Assembly: GCA_024762925.1 (NCBI GenBank)
Contig: JANTGM010000035.1
Location: forward strand, 1-51,065
DNA from: Kofleriaceae bacterium
GTDB taxonomy: Bacteria > Myxococcota_A > Polyangia > Haliangiales > Haliangiaceae
DNA: 51,065 bases
Reading direction: 5' to 3'
The translations under genes and the position numbers were made by a program. Of this stretch, positions 25,729-33,696 are shown in pieces; position 1 is the first letter of the stretch, and each line of letters opens with the position of its first letter. The notes under the pieces were generated by a model that saw only the letters and a program-made list of their open reading frames with translations, did no database searches and was not told the DNA's origin.

Positions 25729-27315
25729 CTAGGGAACGACAAGCGTTGGCTCCCGATCCAGAGACAGCAAGAACACAAGCAGAGCTTGCTGCTCATGCTC
25801 ATCAAGGCCCGTGTACAAATCGCGCGCGGCTGCAGCATCGCCACCGTGCCAGAGGATGGCGTCGTGAATCGTTGGAGCTCGCCCATCGTGTAGATAGGGC
25901 GCTGTGTCGGCCAAGCCCCACAGAGGTCGAGTCAAGAAGATTGACTTGCCAAGATGCCCTTGCTGAAAACCCGACGTGAGCTTCTCACCCATATCGTGGC
26001 GCCGTAGATCGCTAAAGAGTCGCACCCGATAGCTGGAGAGATCGGCGACGACCGGATCAATCTTGGGATGCTGCCCATCCGTTGCAACGTTGATCTCGAT
26101 AGCTTTGCTCTCGGTATAGCGAAGCTCCTTTGGGGCAACTCTTATGACCGGTTGTCCTAGCTCCAGCATTGGTCGGTGGCATTCGCCGCAGCCAACTTCT
26201 TCAAAGAGCAAACTACCTTCTCCAAAGCGCGCAAGCAGACTGGGCTCTTTGGGTGGGCGCACCACAGGAATCTCCAACTGCGAGAGATAGCCGACCATGG
26301 TTGTGAGCATGCCCGAGTCGAGCTCGAGGTGTTGCCCATCTCTATCTGCATCGAACCAAGGCCCATCGCCGTAGTTCACCGGATCCAAGGCGCCGTCTCG
26401 GAGTTTTTCCTGCTCGCGCATTGAGAGCAAACCCATGTGGATGCGAAACGATTCCTCGATCATGCCGCGGAGGGTTGCTTGGTGCCCCTTCCAACCAAAG
26501 GGACGAATCACGAGGTCCGGGTCCACGCCGTTAAGACCGCTTGTGTCGACCGTGCCATCAGCAGCAATCAGAAGTATTCCGAAGCTGACCCCCTTTGCTT
26601 CAAGCGGCACACTGGTTGGCTGTGAGGCGGCGAGCGCGTTTGCTATGCCAGCATCGCGCTGAGCCTGCAGCAGGGAGCTCATCTCGACACTCAATGCTGC
26701 GATCGGCCCCAGACCGAGCAGGTGCGGAGCATTGCGCTCGTCGGCTGTTTGCGCATTGTTGCCATTACCTCGCAGATAGGCGTTTTGGGTATTTGCCCCG
26801 GCGCCATCTGGGCCGCCTTTCGAGTGGCAGGTGGCGCAGCTAAACGAGTCTGGACCGCCAAACTCGCTCTTGTGCACTCGGCGCATGTTGGGCGCCTTGT
26901 CAGCTCCAGCGCGAATTCCGGGCCGCCCCGCTAAGCCATTGCCGTGACCATCCTCAACTCGGAAGGCGTATTCGAAGAGTTCATCTCCAACCGCAAAAAG
27001 CACTTCTGGGCTCGGCGCCTTGATGTCCATGGCTATCTGGCTAAAGGTTGCATGTTCGATACCCTCGCCCGGATCAACGGCATCAAAGTTGAGATCAAAG
27101 TTTGAAGAAAGTCGGAATTCTTCTGCATCCGCAATCTGTGCAAGCAAAACAGGGTCGCTTGGAATGTCGGGGCGAGTTGGAACAAAGGGCAGCGGCTCTG
27201 GGGCAATCGCTTCTTGTTCTGGGACAGCGCAGGCACTTGCAAGCAGCACAATCGCAGGGCACAGGAGTCCCAGCTTGCGACTCGTGGACAACAACCTGCG
27301 CCCAGTCTCTTGCAT
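25729..27315 (-). CDS. Di-haem oxidoreductase (DHOR-like), copy 2
   Basis: From the ATG at 27315 the protein has 528 residues with a clear lipoprotein signal (basic RKLG, then CPAIVLLASAC). Two haem c sites are visible, CATCH and CGECH. Shared blocks with its neighbour are VDPDLVIRPFGWKGHQATLRG and RPLWGLADTAPYLHDGRAPTIHDAILWHGG. A Ca-like acidic loop (DADRDGQ) lies between the haems. The ATG follows the TAG of the dnaJ-like gene by one base, so translation is probably coupled. Substrate unknown; electron transfer in the periplasm or at the surface is inferred. Confidence 0.9.
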   Translation of the reverse strand: MQETGRRLLSTSRKLGLLCPAIVLLASACAVPEQEAIAPEPLPFVPTRPDIPSDPVLLAQIADAEEFRLSSNFDLNFDAVDPGEGIEHATFSQIAMDIKAPSPEVLFAVGDELFEYAFRVEDGHGNGLAGRPGIRAGADKAPNMRRVHKSEFGGPDSFSCATCHSKGGPDGAGANTQNAYLRGNGNNAQTADERNAPHLLGLGPIAALSVEMSSLLQAQRDAGIANALAASQPTSVPLEAKGVSFGILLIAADGTVDTSGLNGVDPDLVIRPFGWKGHQATLRGMIEESFRIHMGLLSMREQEKLRDGALDPVNYGDGPWFDADRDGQHLELDSGMLTTMVGYLSQLEIPVVRPPKEPSLLARFGEGSLLFEEVGCGECHRPMLELGQPVIRVAPKELRYTESKAIEINVATDGQHPKIDPVVADLSSYRVRLFSDLRRHDMGEKLTSGFQQGHLGKSIFLTRPLWGLADTAPYLHDGRAPTIHDAILWHGGDAAAARDLYTGLDEHEQQALLVFLLSLDREPTLVVP

Positions 27316-27316
27316 G

Positions 27317-27943
27317 CTACTTGCGGCTCTTTTCGATCGCTGCGTAGGCAGTAGAAATCTTCGTAGCGAGTTCGGTGGCCGCTTTCTTCTTGCGCGCATC
27401 CTGGTGCAAATCGGGATGGTATTTGCGCATGAGCTTGCGGTAGACGCTCTTGAGTTCGGCAGCATCTGCATCTGGGCTCACCCCAAGCGTCTTGTAATGC
27501 TGGGCGAGGTCTGTGTCGCCAAAGATGCCAGCGCCAGGCCTTCGGCTTCGGGACCTACCTGGACCTGTGCGAGGCGGCCTTTGTGATGATGGACCTGGTC
27601 GTGGTGGCGGTGGCGCGCGACGCGCCTCGTCTGCCATGTTTCGAAAGGCTTCATCCTGCTCGCGCTGTTTCGCCGCTGCACGGCGCCGTCGCTCACCGTG
27701 AATCTTGGCGACGCGCTTCTCTGCAAGAGCTTCTCGCTGCTCCCTCGCTTTGCTTCCAGCGCCAGCCATACGAGCCCGAGCATTGTCATGGGCCGGTGGA
27801 TTCCCAGCCGCTTCTCTGGCAGCGACGCGCTTTGCTAGTTCCTTTTCAAGCTCAGCTTCATCAACCCCAGAAACACCTTCGCCGTCATTGAGCTTCTCAA
27901 AAAGCGAACTCACACCATCGACGAAACGGTCTTTCAGACTCAT
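27317..27943 (-). CDS. C-terminal J-domain protein
   Basis: A 208-residue protein whose last 65 residues are a J domain (HYKTLGVSPDADAAELKSVYRKLMRKYHPDLH), with the HPD tripeptide needed to stimulate DnaK ATPase. The first 140 residues are a charged, Arg/Ala/Glu-rich coiled-coil and a Pro/Arg-rich stretch, with no zinc-finger or client domain of classical DnaJ. It is likely a specialised Hsp40 that directs DnaK to particular partners. The start ATG overlaps the stop of the PilZ gene by four bases, and its stop is one base from the di-haem gene start. Confidence 0.9.
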   Translation of the reverse strand: MSLKDRFVDGVSSLFEKLNDGEGVSGVDEAELEKELAKRVAAREAAGNPPAHDNARARMAGAGSKAREQREALAEKRVAKIHGERRRRAAAKQREQDEAFRNMADEARRAPPPPRPGPSSQRPPRTGPGRSRSRRPGAGIFGDTDLAQHYKTLGVSPDADAAELKSVYRKLMRKYHPDLHQDARKKKAATELATKISTAYAAIEKSRK

Positions 27944-28260
27944 GCCACACCGCCTTTGGCTACCAGGCGCTCAATGAGAGTCATCGTCTCCTCGGTCATC
28001 TCGCGAAACTCAACGCCAATGCCGCGTGGTTCTTCTTGTACTCGAACGATCTCGCCAACTCCTTCAATGATCTCAATCTCGTCAGCCAATATCGTGAACT
28101 TGAGGTTCACTTGCATGCCAACCTGCAGCTCCTCATCGCAACGAACGAAGACCCCGGAGGTTGAAAGGTTGCTAACGTATTGGTCAACGAAGTCCTCCGC
28201 TGAGGCGAACTCGTGATTGACCGTGATACGCGGGTCCCGCGGTTGTAGAGGCGGTGCGAT
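27940..28260 (-). CDS. PilZ-domain protein with non-standard start codon
   Basis: Read on the minus strand from ATC at 28260, an open frame of 106 codons encodes a complete single PilZ domain. It opens PPLQPRDPRITV, has the conserved NLSTSGVFV (matching the D/NxSxxG c-di-GMP motif), and ends GIGVEFREMTEETMTLIERL like other small myxobacterial PilZ proteins. The first motif is only partly conserved (RDPR). No ATG, GTG or TTG occurs in this frame before the domain begins; the first ATG is at residue 49, inside it. AGGA stands six bases before the ATC, and an ATA at 28272 overlaps the rng stop. Its TGA overlaps the next ATG by four bases (27940-27943), as in a real operon gene. Automated callers may miss or truncate it. 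Confidence 0.8.
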   Translation of the reverse strand: MAPPLQPRDPRITVNHEFASAEDFVDQYVSNLSTSGVFVRCDEELQVGMQVNLKFTILADEIEIIEGVGEIVRVQEEPRGIGVEFREMTEETMTLIERLVAKGGVA

Positions 28261-28268
28261 GGGTCGTC

Positions 28269-29951
28269 CTATTCTGCGGCTTCTGAGGTTGCCACACCAT
28301 TTGTTGGAGAATCGGACTTTTTCTTACGCGAACGACTGCGGCGCTTGCCCGATGAGTTGGATTTCGGCTTGCTCTTGCCGGGCTCCTCAATCTTCATGAT
28401 CTTACCTTCAACCTTGTAGTGGTTTGGTGGCAAGCCTCGCGTTCCTTTGATCTCAACCAGCTTTTGAAAGCGCTTCTCGAGGTGATCGAGGTAGTCGCGC
28501 TCGTTCTTCTCCAGCCACTTGGCAACAACAGGTGAGCACTCGACCTGAATTCTCTCGGCTTCAACCAAGCTGCCAACGCGACGCACCTCGCGCATGACCT
28601 CATAGGCCAGGGTTGTGGTCGACTTAACAACGCCACGACCTTCACAGGTTGGGCACGGCTCGGTTAGCAACTGATGCAGCGACTCACGGGTGCGCTTGCG
28701 TGTCATTTCCACAAGGCCTAGTTCGCTAATCTTGGTGACGTTGCCACGCGTGGTGTCCTTGGCCAGCTCCTCATTAAACTTCTCCCAAACCAGCTGGCGA
28801 TTCGAGCTCTTGTCCATGTCGACAAAGTCGATGACGATGATGCCACCGAGGTTGCGCAGACGGAGCTGTCGAGCAACGGCTTCACAGGCCTCGAGGTTGT
28901 TGGCAGTAATCGTCGACTCAAGGTCTTGCTTGCCGACATAGCTGCCCGTGTTGACGTCGATCGCCGTGAGCGCTTCGCCCTGATCGATGACAAGTGAACC
29001 ACCAGACTTTAGCGGCACACGCCGAGAGAGCGACGCGCGAAGTTGTGACTCGATTCCGTAGGAATCAAAGACCGGGCTGCGTCCCTCATAGAGCTTGACG
29101 CGGTCAGTATAGCTCGGCATGAAGGCTTCGGTGAAGCGCACTGCTCGTGCGTGCTGCTCTGGGTCATCGATGATGATCTCAGAAACATCCTCACGCAGCA
29201 TGTCCCGAACAACTCTTAGAACGAGATCCAGGTCCTGATATAGAAGCCCGGGTTTCTTGCTTGCCTTTTCTCGGCGACCAATCTCTTCCCAGAGGCGGAG
29301 CAGGTAGTCGACATCATCTTTGAGTTCCTGCTCTGCGGCGCCACCAGCTGCTGTACGAATGATGAAGCCCGCACCTTCGGGACGCGCCTCGTTGACGATG
29401 TTGCGAAGGCGACGACGCTCTTTCTCCGAGTCAATGCGGTGGGAGACACCAACCTTGTCGAGCGTCGGCATGAAAACGCAGTGACGACCAGGTAGAGAGA
29501 GATAGCCCGTGATGCGCGCGCCTTTGTCGCCCACAGACTCCTTGACGATTTGCACCAAAATCTCTTGGCCCTCTTTGACCAAGTCTTCGATCTTGCGACG
29601 GGACGCTGCTTTGCGAAACCCACGGCGGCCCTTGCCGCTGCTCTTCTTCTTGCTGCTGCTCTCATCGTCGTCGTCGCTCTCGTCATAGCCATCGAAGAGA
29701 CGCTTCTCATCGCCCGCACCCAAGATCTCGGCCACGTGCAGATACGCTTTGCGTTCGACGCCAGGACCAAGGTCAACGAAGGCTGCTTGCATACCGGGTA
29801 GCACTCGGCTCACCCGTCCGCGATAGATGTTGCCAGCGACTCCAGCTTCGCGTTTGCGCTCGAGAAAGTATTCCGCGAGGTTAGAACCCTCTAGCAGGGC
29901 AACACGGGTCTCGGACCCTTCGGCGCTAACGACCAATTTTCGATTCGACAT
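28269..29951 (-). CDS. rng: Ribonuclease G/E family endoribonuclease
   Basis: The 560-residue protein has the RNase E/G catalytic core. It contains an S1 domain (about residues 36-150), the RNase-H-like and DNase-I-like parts with the catalytic Asp residues in LTAIDVNTGSY and IIVIDFVDMD, and the zinc-link CPTCEGRG that pairs dimers. It lacks the long RNase E scaffold tail, so RNase G is the best name; 16S rRNA 5' trimming and mRNA decay are the usual roles. An acidic-then-basic low-complexity insert (DESDDDDESSSKKK to about residue 117) interrupts the S1 domain. The C-terminus is another Ser/Arg/Lys-rich tail. It is the first gene of the minus-strand run PilZ-dnaJ-DHOR. Confidence 0.95.
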   Translation of the reverse strand: MSNRKLVVSAEGSETRVALLEGSNLAEYFLERKREAGVAGNIYRGRVSRVLPGMQAAFVDLGPGVERKAYLHVAEILGAGDEKRLFDGYDESDDDDESSSKKKSSGKGRRGFRKAASRRKIEDLVKEGQEILVQIVKESVGDKGARITGYLSLPGRHCVFMPTLDKVGVSHRIDSEKERRRLRNIVNEARPEGAGFIIRTAAGGAAEQELKDDVDYLLRLWEEIGRREKASKKPGLLYQDLDLVLRVVRDMLREDVSEIIIDDPEQHARAVRFTEAFMPSYTDRVKLYEGRSPVFDSYGIESQLRASLSRRVPLKSGGSLVIDQGEALTAIDVNTGSYVGKQDLESTITANNLEACEAVARQLRLRNLGGIIVIDFVDMDKSSNRQLVWEKFNEELAKDTTRGNVTKISELGLVEMTRKRTRESLHQLLTEPCPTCEGRGVVKSTTTLAYEVMREVRRVGSLVEAERIQVECSPVVAKWLEKNERDYLDHLEKRFQKLVEIKGTRGLPPNHYKVEGKIMKIEEPGKSKPKSNSSGKRRSRSRKKKSDSPTNGVATSEAAE

Positions 29952-30470
29952 GTCATGAAACTCTTTGTTTGGGGCCCTCTGTGGGGCGTCTTAATGACCT
30001 GGCAGTGCACTGGATCTGATTCGCGGTGACTATCAGGTTGGGAAAACGTTTTCTCGTGGGTACCACGTGGTCAGGGCTCACTACAAGCCGGCGGCTTTGC
30101 AAGCATGTGAAACCAGGATGAATTTCCCGTATGCGGTCTCTTTATGTGCAATTTTTTGCACCTTCTAGAGTGACACGTGACACGGCTGTCCGGATAGAGC
30201 AACACGAATTGTCCTGTTCGCCTGCACAAACTCCTACAACACTAGTAACAACAAATAGTTGGCAGTTATTCCCAGACTGGCACCGGTGTTGCTCTACAAC
30301 AATGCAAGTCCTCGGACTCTTACCTTTGCTTAACTTAACTACTGTATTTTACTTAGATTAGACTCACTTAAATCTACCTGCCCAGCAGCGGCCTTAAAAG
30401 AGCCTCCAGTTCCTAAAACCTGGGGGCTTTCGCCGTTTCGGCCCCTTCCCCATCGGCCTATGGTTGTGCG
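29952..30470. promoter_or_regulatory. Divergent regulatory region with several palindromes
   Basis: This 519-bp gap between rng (minus) and the PTPS-like gene (plus) has no convincing gene. It holds a perfect 12-bp palindrome gaaaacgttttc at 30042-30053, a 10-bp palindrome accacgtggt at 30062-30071, an inverted repeat tgcaa-tttt-ttgca at 30147-30160, a direct repeat of gtgacac near 30169-30182, and an imperfect 9-bp hairpin at 30401-30428. From about 30230 to 30360 it is more A/T-rich than its surroundings. I infer promoters in both directions and transcription-factor sites, but no -35/-10 pair is clear. Confidence 0.45.
30401..30428 (+). promoter_or_regulatory. Leader hairpin before PTPS-like gene
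   Basis: A 9-bp stem (agcctccag against ctgggggct, with one G-U pair) and a 10-nt loop lie about 43 bp before the GTG start at 30471. It could be a leader structure affecting translation. It does not match a preQ1 or other riboswitch that I know. Confidence 0.35.
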
Positions 30471-30968
30471 GTGAGTTCTTTGGCCCACCGCATTCATATC
30501 AAGCGAGACCGCTACAAGTTCTCCTGCGCACACATGACGGTTTTCCCGGGTGGCAGGAAAGAGCGCCTCCACGGCCACAACTACTATGTCTCGCTAACTA
30601 TCGAACTTGCGAGCATTGCCTTTGAGCGCATGGTGGATTTTGGCCCTCTCAAAGAGGCATTGGGAGCATTGTGCAATGAGTGGAAAGAGCACGTTTTGCT
30701 AGCCACGGAGAACCCCTACTACAAACTCCTTGGTGAGTCGGACGACGAGATCGAATTCACACTTTGTGAACAACGATATGTCTTGCCGCGGGAAGACGTG
30801 CTGCTCTTGCCAATCGACAACTTGGCGGTCGAACCACTATCGAAGCTGGCGTGTGAGCGTCTCTGCGTGAGCATGAGTGCAGAGCTCGACCCGGCTACTG
30901 TGCACGCGATCGAAGTGACTATCGAAGAAAATCCAGGCCAGGGCGCAACCACTCGTCACGAGTTTTAG
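30471..30968 (+). CDS. PTPS/QueD-family protein lacking the usual Cys
   Basis: The 165-residue protein belongs to the 6-pyruvoyl-tetrahydropterin synthase / 6-carboxytetrahydropterin synthase fold. The zinc histidines are present (FSCAH and LHGHNYYV), and the C-terminal VTIEENPGQGATTRHE matches the family end, where a Glu binds pterin. The catalytic cysteine that precedes HGH in QueD is missing: the segment reads GGRKERLHGH, with Lys and then Glu. It is therefore probably not a standard QueD, and may act on a related pterin. The start is GTG at 30471, and tlyA follows after 24 bp. No other queuosine or folate genes are visible nearby. Confidence 0.8.
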   Translation: MSSLAHRIHIKRDRYKFSCAHMTVFPGGRKERLHGHNYYVSLTIELASIAFERMVDFGPLKEALGALCNEWKEHVLLATENPYYKLLGESDDEIEFTLCEQRYVLPREDVLLLPIDNLAVEPLSKLACERLCVSMSAELDPATVHAIEVTIEENPGQGATTRHEF

Positions 30969-30992
30969 CAGCACACATCGGAATCTTTCTTA

Positions 30993-31742
30993 GTGGCCAA
31001 GGTACGACTCGACAAACTGCTCGTCAAACGTGGCCTAGCAGAGACAAAGCCCGAAGCTGTTGATTTGATCGAGAGCGGGCGAGTCCTTGTTGGCGGAATG
31101 CCCAATGAAAGAACAACGGCTCAGGTAGATTCGGGAGCCGATGTAAAGCTCACAGAACTCGAACCGGGCTGGGTCTCTCGTGGAGCGCACAAGCTGCTCG
31201 GGGCCCTGGAGGCGTTTGGCCTAGACCCTTCGGGGATGGTGGGTATGGATGTAGGAGCCTCTACAGGTGGTTTCACCGATGTCTTGTTGGAACACGGCGC
31301 CTCGAAAGTTTTTGCCGTTGATGTTGGCTATGGGCAGCTTGCCTGGCGGCTTCGGCAGGATAGTCGTGTGGTTGTCTTGGAGCGCGAGAACATTCGCAAC
31401 CTTGCACCAGAGAAACTCGGAGAACCCATCGACATCACCGTTATCGATGCCAGCTTCATCTCGCTAACACTCATTCTTGGCAAGGTTGCTCAGCTTATGG
31501 GCGGCGGCAGCAAACCCATCGTGGCACTCATCAAGCCGCAGTTCGAAGCCCAAAAAGACCAAGTAGGAGAAGGTGGAGTTGTTCGCGACGAGGTGGTGCG
31601 TCAAGAGTGCATTGACAAGATTCGCACGTGGGCACTCGCTCGGCGGTTCCAAATCGATGGCCTTGTCGAATCGCCGATCCGTGGACCTGCTGGCAATATC
31701 GAGTTCCTTATTTTGCTGCGCACACCGAGCGTCGAGACATGA
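30993..31742 (+). CDS. tlyA: TlyA-family rRNA 2'-O-methyltransferase
   Basis: The 249-residue protein has an N-terminal S4 RNA-binding domain (RLDKLLVKRGLAETKPEAVDLIESGRVLVGG) and a FtsJ-like SAM methyltransferase. The SAM loop is DVGASTGGFTDVLLEHGA. The catalytic K-D-K-E set is likely represented by the Lys in VSRGAHKL, the Asp in IDASFIS, the Lys in LIKPQFEA and a later Glu. The family methylates cytidines in 16S and 23S rRNA; older annotations call it hemolysin A. It starts at GTG and overlaps the next gene by ATGA. Confidence 0.93.
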   Translation: MAKVRLDKLLVKRGLAETKPEAVDLIESGRVLVGGMPNERTTAQVDSGADVKLTELEPGWVSRGAHKLLGALEAFGLDPSGMVGMDVGASTGGFTDVLLEHGASKVFAVDVGYGQLAWRLRQDSRVVVLERENIRNLAPEKLGEPIDITVIDASFISLTLILGKVAQLMGGGSKPIVALIKPQFEAQKDQVGEGGVVRDEVVRQECIDKIRTWALARRFQIDGLVESPIRGPAGNIEFLILLRTPSVET

Positions 31743-32638
31743 AGAGACTGATCCGTGTGCTTGCTCAGAGTGACCTGGCGACGTCTCAGGAATTATTGGA
31801 CAGAGCCTGTGGCTACGACAATCTCTTAGGACTGGCTCAAGAGAAGCTCTATGCGCCTGGTGCGCGAGACTTGGTCGCCGAACCCTTGGGTGCGTTTCGC
31901 GGAGAAACCCTGCTTGGTGTGGCGTGCACCTCCGGACGCTGGCTTCGTCTGCTCGCGGTCGCTCCAGAGCATCGGGGCGAGGGGGTGGGCACTGAGCTAC
32001 TACAGGCCTGTGAGCGACAAATCGCTGCACACTCATCTCTTGTGCGAACGTTGGACCAGCCTGGCAACTATCTGAGTCCGGGCATTGATATGCGCAACAA
32101 CGCCAGCATCTCGTGGCTGAAAAGGCGCGGTTATGAACCAGCTGCGAACGCCTGCAATCTGCTCATTGGGCTTGAGAACAATCCCTTGGTCAGCCAAGTG
32201 CGTTTTGCGACGCTTCGCATTCGCTGCGAGCGACAAGGGTATCGAATACTCCGTCTTCCCAAAGAGCGTCTTGAGACAGATGCAGCCACGATTGCTGAGG
32301 TGTTCTCGCAAGGTTGGGCCTTCGAGATGCGACGGTCCCAACACATTTGCGATGGCGTGCACGTCGCAATCGAGGCCGCAACCGGGGTGCTTGCCGGCTT
32401 TGCGGCCCACGATGGCAACAATGCTGGCCGCGGTTGGTTCGGCCCGACAGGAATTCTAGAGCCACACCGCGGCCGTGGGCTTGGCGCCGCACTCCTCATG
32501 GCATGCCTGCTGGATGTTCGGGAAGCAGGCCATGTTCGCTGCCAAGTCGCTTGGATTGGTCCGCGAGAGTTTTATGACAAGATCGCGGGCATCGAAAGCG
32601 AGCGACTCTTTACCGTTATGCGCAAGGAACTCACATGA
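31739..32638 (+). CDS. Double GNAT acetyltransferase
   Basis: The 299-residue protein contains two GNAT folds. The first (about residues 1-140) has the acetyl-CoA loop VAPEHRGEGVGTELLQ. The second (about 150-299) has a similar loop, LEPHRGRGLGAALLMA. Both acetyl-CoA loops look intact. The ATG at 31739 overlaps the tlyA stop (ATGA), so the longer ORF start is not used. It also overlaps the next gene by ATGA. The substrate is unknown; the neighbours (rRNA methylase, sugar nucleotidyltransferase) give only weak hints. Confidence 0.9.
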   Translation: MKRLIRVLAQSDLATSQELLDRACGYDNLLGLAQEKLYAPGARDLVAEPLGAFRGETLLGVACTSGRWLRLLAVAPEHRGEGVGTELLQACERQIAAHSSLVRTLDQPGNYLSPGIDMRNNASISWLKRRGYEPAANACNLLIGLENNPLVSQVRFATLRIRCERQGYRILRLPKERLETDAATIAEVFSQGWAFEMRRSQHICDGVHVAIEAATGVLAGFAAHDGNNAGRGWFGPTGILEPHRGRGLGAALLMACLLDVREAGHVRCQVAWIGPREFYDKIAGIESERLFTVMRKELT

Positions 32639-33663
32639 CTCAAATTGCAAGCGCGATGCTGCTGTGCGCCGGCATGGGCACGCGCCTGGGCGACCTCTCG
32701 AGAGAGTGTCCAAAACCCCTCCTCCCGGTCTGCAATGTTCCCATTCTTCGCTACGGCATCACAAATCTTGTGGCTCATGGCATTACAAACATCGTCATCA
32801 ATCTGCATCACCGCGGGGAGTTGATTTCAGAAGAACTTGGAGATGGCAGCGACTTGGGGGCCAAGATTCAATACTCCCTGGAGGATGAGATTCTTGGTAC
32901 CGGAGGCGGTCTAAAGCGCGCGCTCCCACTTCTCGATCCCGATGGAACCGACGCGCCGATTCTCAGTATGAATGGCAAGCTCATCTTCGACCTGGACATC
33001 GAAGGTTTGCTTGCGAGCTTTCTTGCAGCTGGCGAGACCTTGGGCATGATGGTTGTGCAACGAGCACCCAACGCCATGAAGTGGGGTGCTGTTGACGTGC
33101 GTCCCGAAAACGGTGGACTCCAAAACGGTGGACTCCGAGTTCACAACATTCTTGGCGAGGGAAGTCACATGTTTTGTGGCGTGCACCTAACGCGACCATC
33201 CGTTTTTAAGAACATTACTGAAGGTGAGGCCTGTACGGTACGCCAGGGCTATCTCCCATGGATTCAGGCCGGCGGTCGGGTATCCGCTTTTGAACACCGG
33301 AGTGGCTACTTTGCCGAACACAGCACGCCCAAGCGCTACCTGCAGAGCAATCTCGACTTGCTTCGGGGCACCAAACTGCGCTTCCCGCCCGCACCACGCT
33401 CCTCGATCGCCCAAAGCGCACAGATTGATCCAAGCAGCACAATCACTGAACCTGTGTGCATTGGTGAAGGAGTGAGCATTGGGCCGGAGTGCAGCATCGG
33501 TCCCGATGTGGTGATTGGTGATAACGCGACAATCGCCAAGGGAAGCTCGTTGCGCGAGTCTGTGCTTTGGAAATCGGTACAATTCTCAGGAGCGGCAGAG
33601 CGAGAAATCATTACACCGCACGCCCGGATTCCCGCGTCGGGTGCGGACGATGTAGACGGCTAG
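32635..33663 (+). CDS. Sugar-phosphate nucleotidyltransferase
   Basis: The 342-residue protein has the nucleotidyltransferase signature LLCAGMGTRLGDLSRECPKPLLPV (residues about 9-32) and GTGGGLKRAL, and then a left-handed beta-helix C-terminus (hexapeptide repeats from about residue 265). This is the layout of mannose-1-phosphate guanylyltransferase-like enzymes that make NDP-sugars for surface glycans. The usual catalytic Asp region reads LSMNGKLIFDLD, with Asn-Gly where many family members have Asn-Gly-Asp, so activity should be checked. A 15-bp perfect tandem duplication (33107-33136) encodes a doubled NGGL. Start ATG overlaps the preceding stop. Confidence 0.85.
   Translation: MTQIASAMLLCAGMGTRLGDLSRECPKPLLPVCNVPILRYGITNLVAHGITNIVINLHHRGELISEELGDGSDLGAKIQYSLEDEILGTGGGLKRALPLLDPDGTDAPILSMNGKLIFDLDIEGLLASFLAAGETLGMMVVQRAPNAMKWGAVDVRPENGGLQNGGLRVHNILGEGSHMFCGVHLTRPSVFKNITEGEACTVRQGYLPWIQAGGRVSAFEHRSGYFAEHSTPKRYLQSNLDLLRGTKLRFPPAPRSSIAQSAQIDPSSTITEPVCIGEGVSIGPECSIGPDVVIGDNATIAKGSSLRESVLWKSVQFSGAAEREIITPHARIPASGADDVDG
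33107..33136 (+). repeat. 15-bp tandem duplication in nucleotidyltransferase
   Basis: Two perfect adjacent copies of aaaacggtggactcc, in frame, double a five-residue segment (ENGGL then QNGGL) in a surface loop. This looks like a recent slippage event. Confidence 0.9.
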
Positions 33664-33696
33664 CACCACAGCGGCCGGTCGGTAGCGCGAGACCTA

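Noticed and set aside
30401-30470. preQ1 or other riboswitch before the PTPS-like gene
   Set aside because: The hairpin has none of the conserved loop and tail bases known for preQ1, and the enzyme is not a standard QueD.
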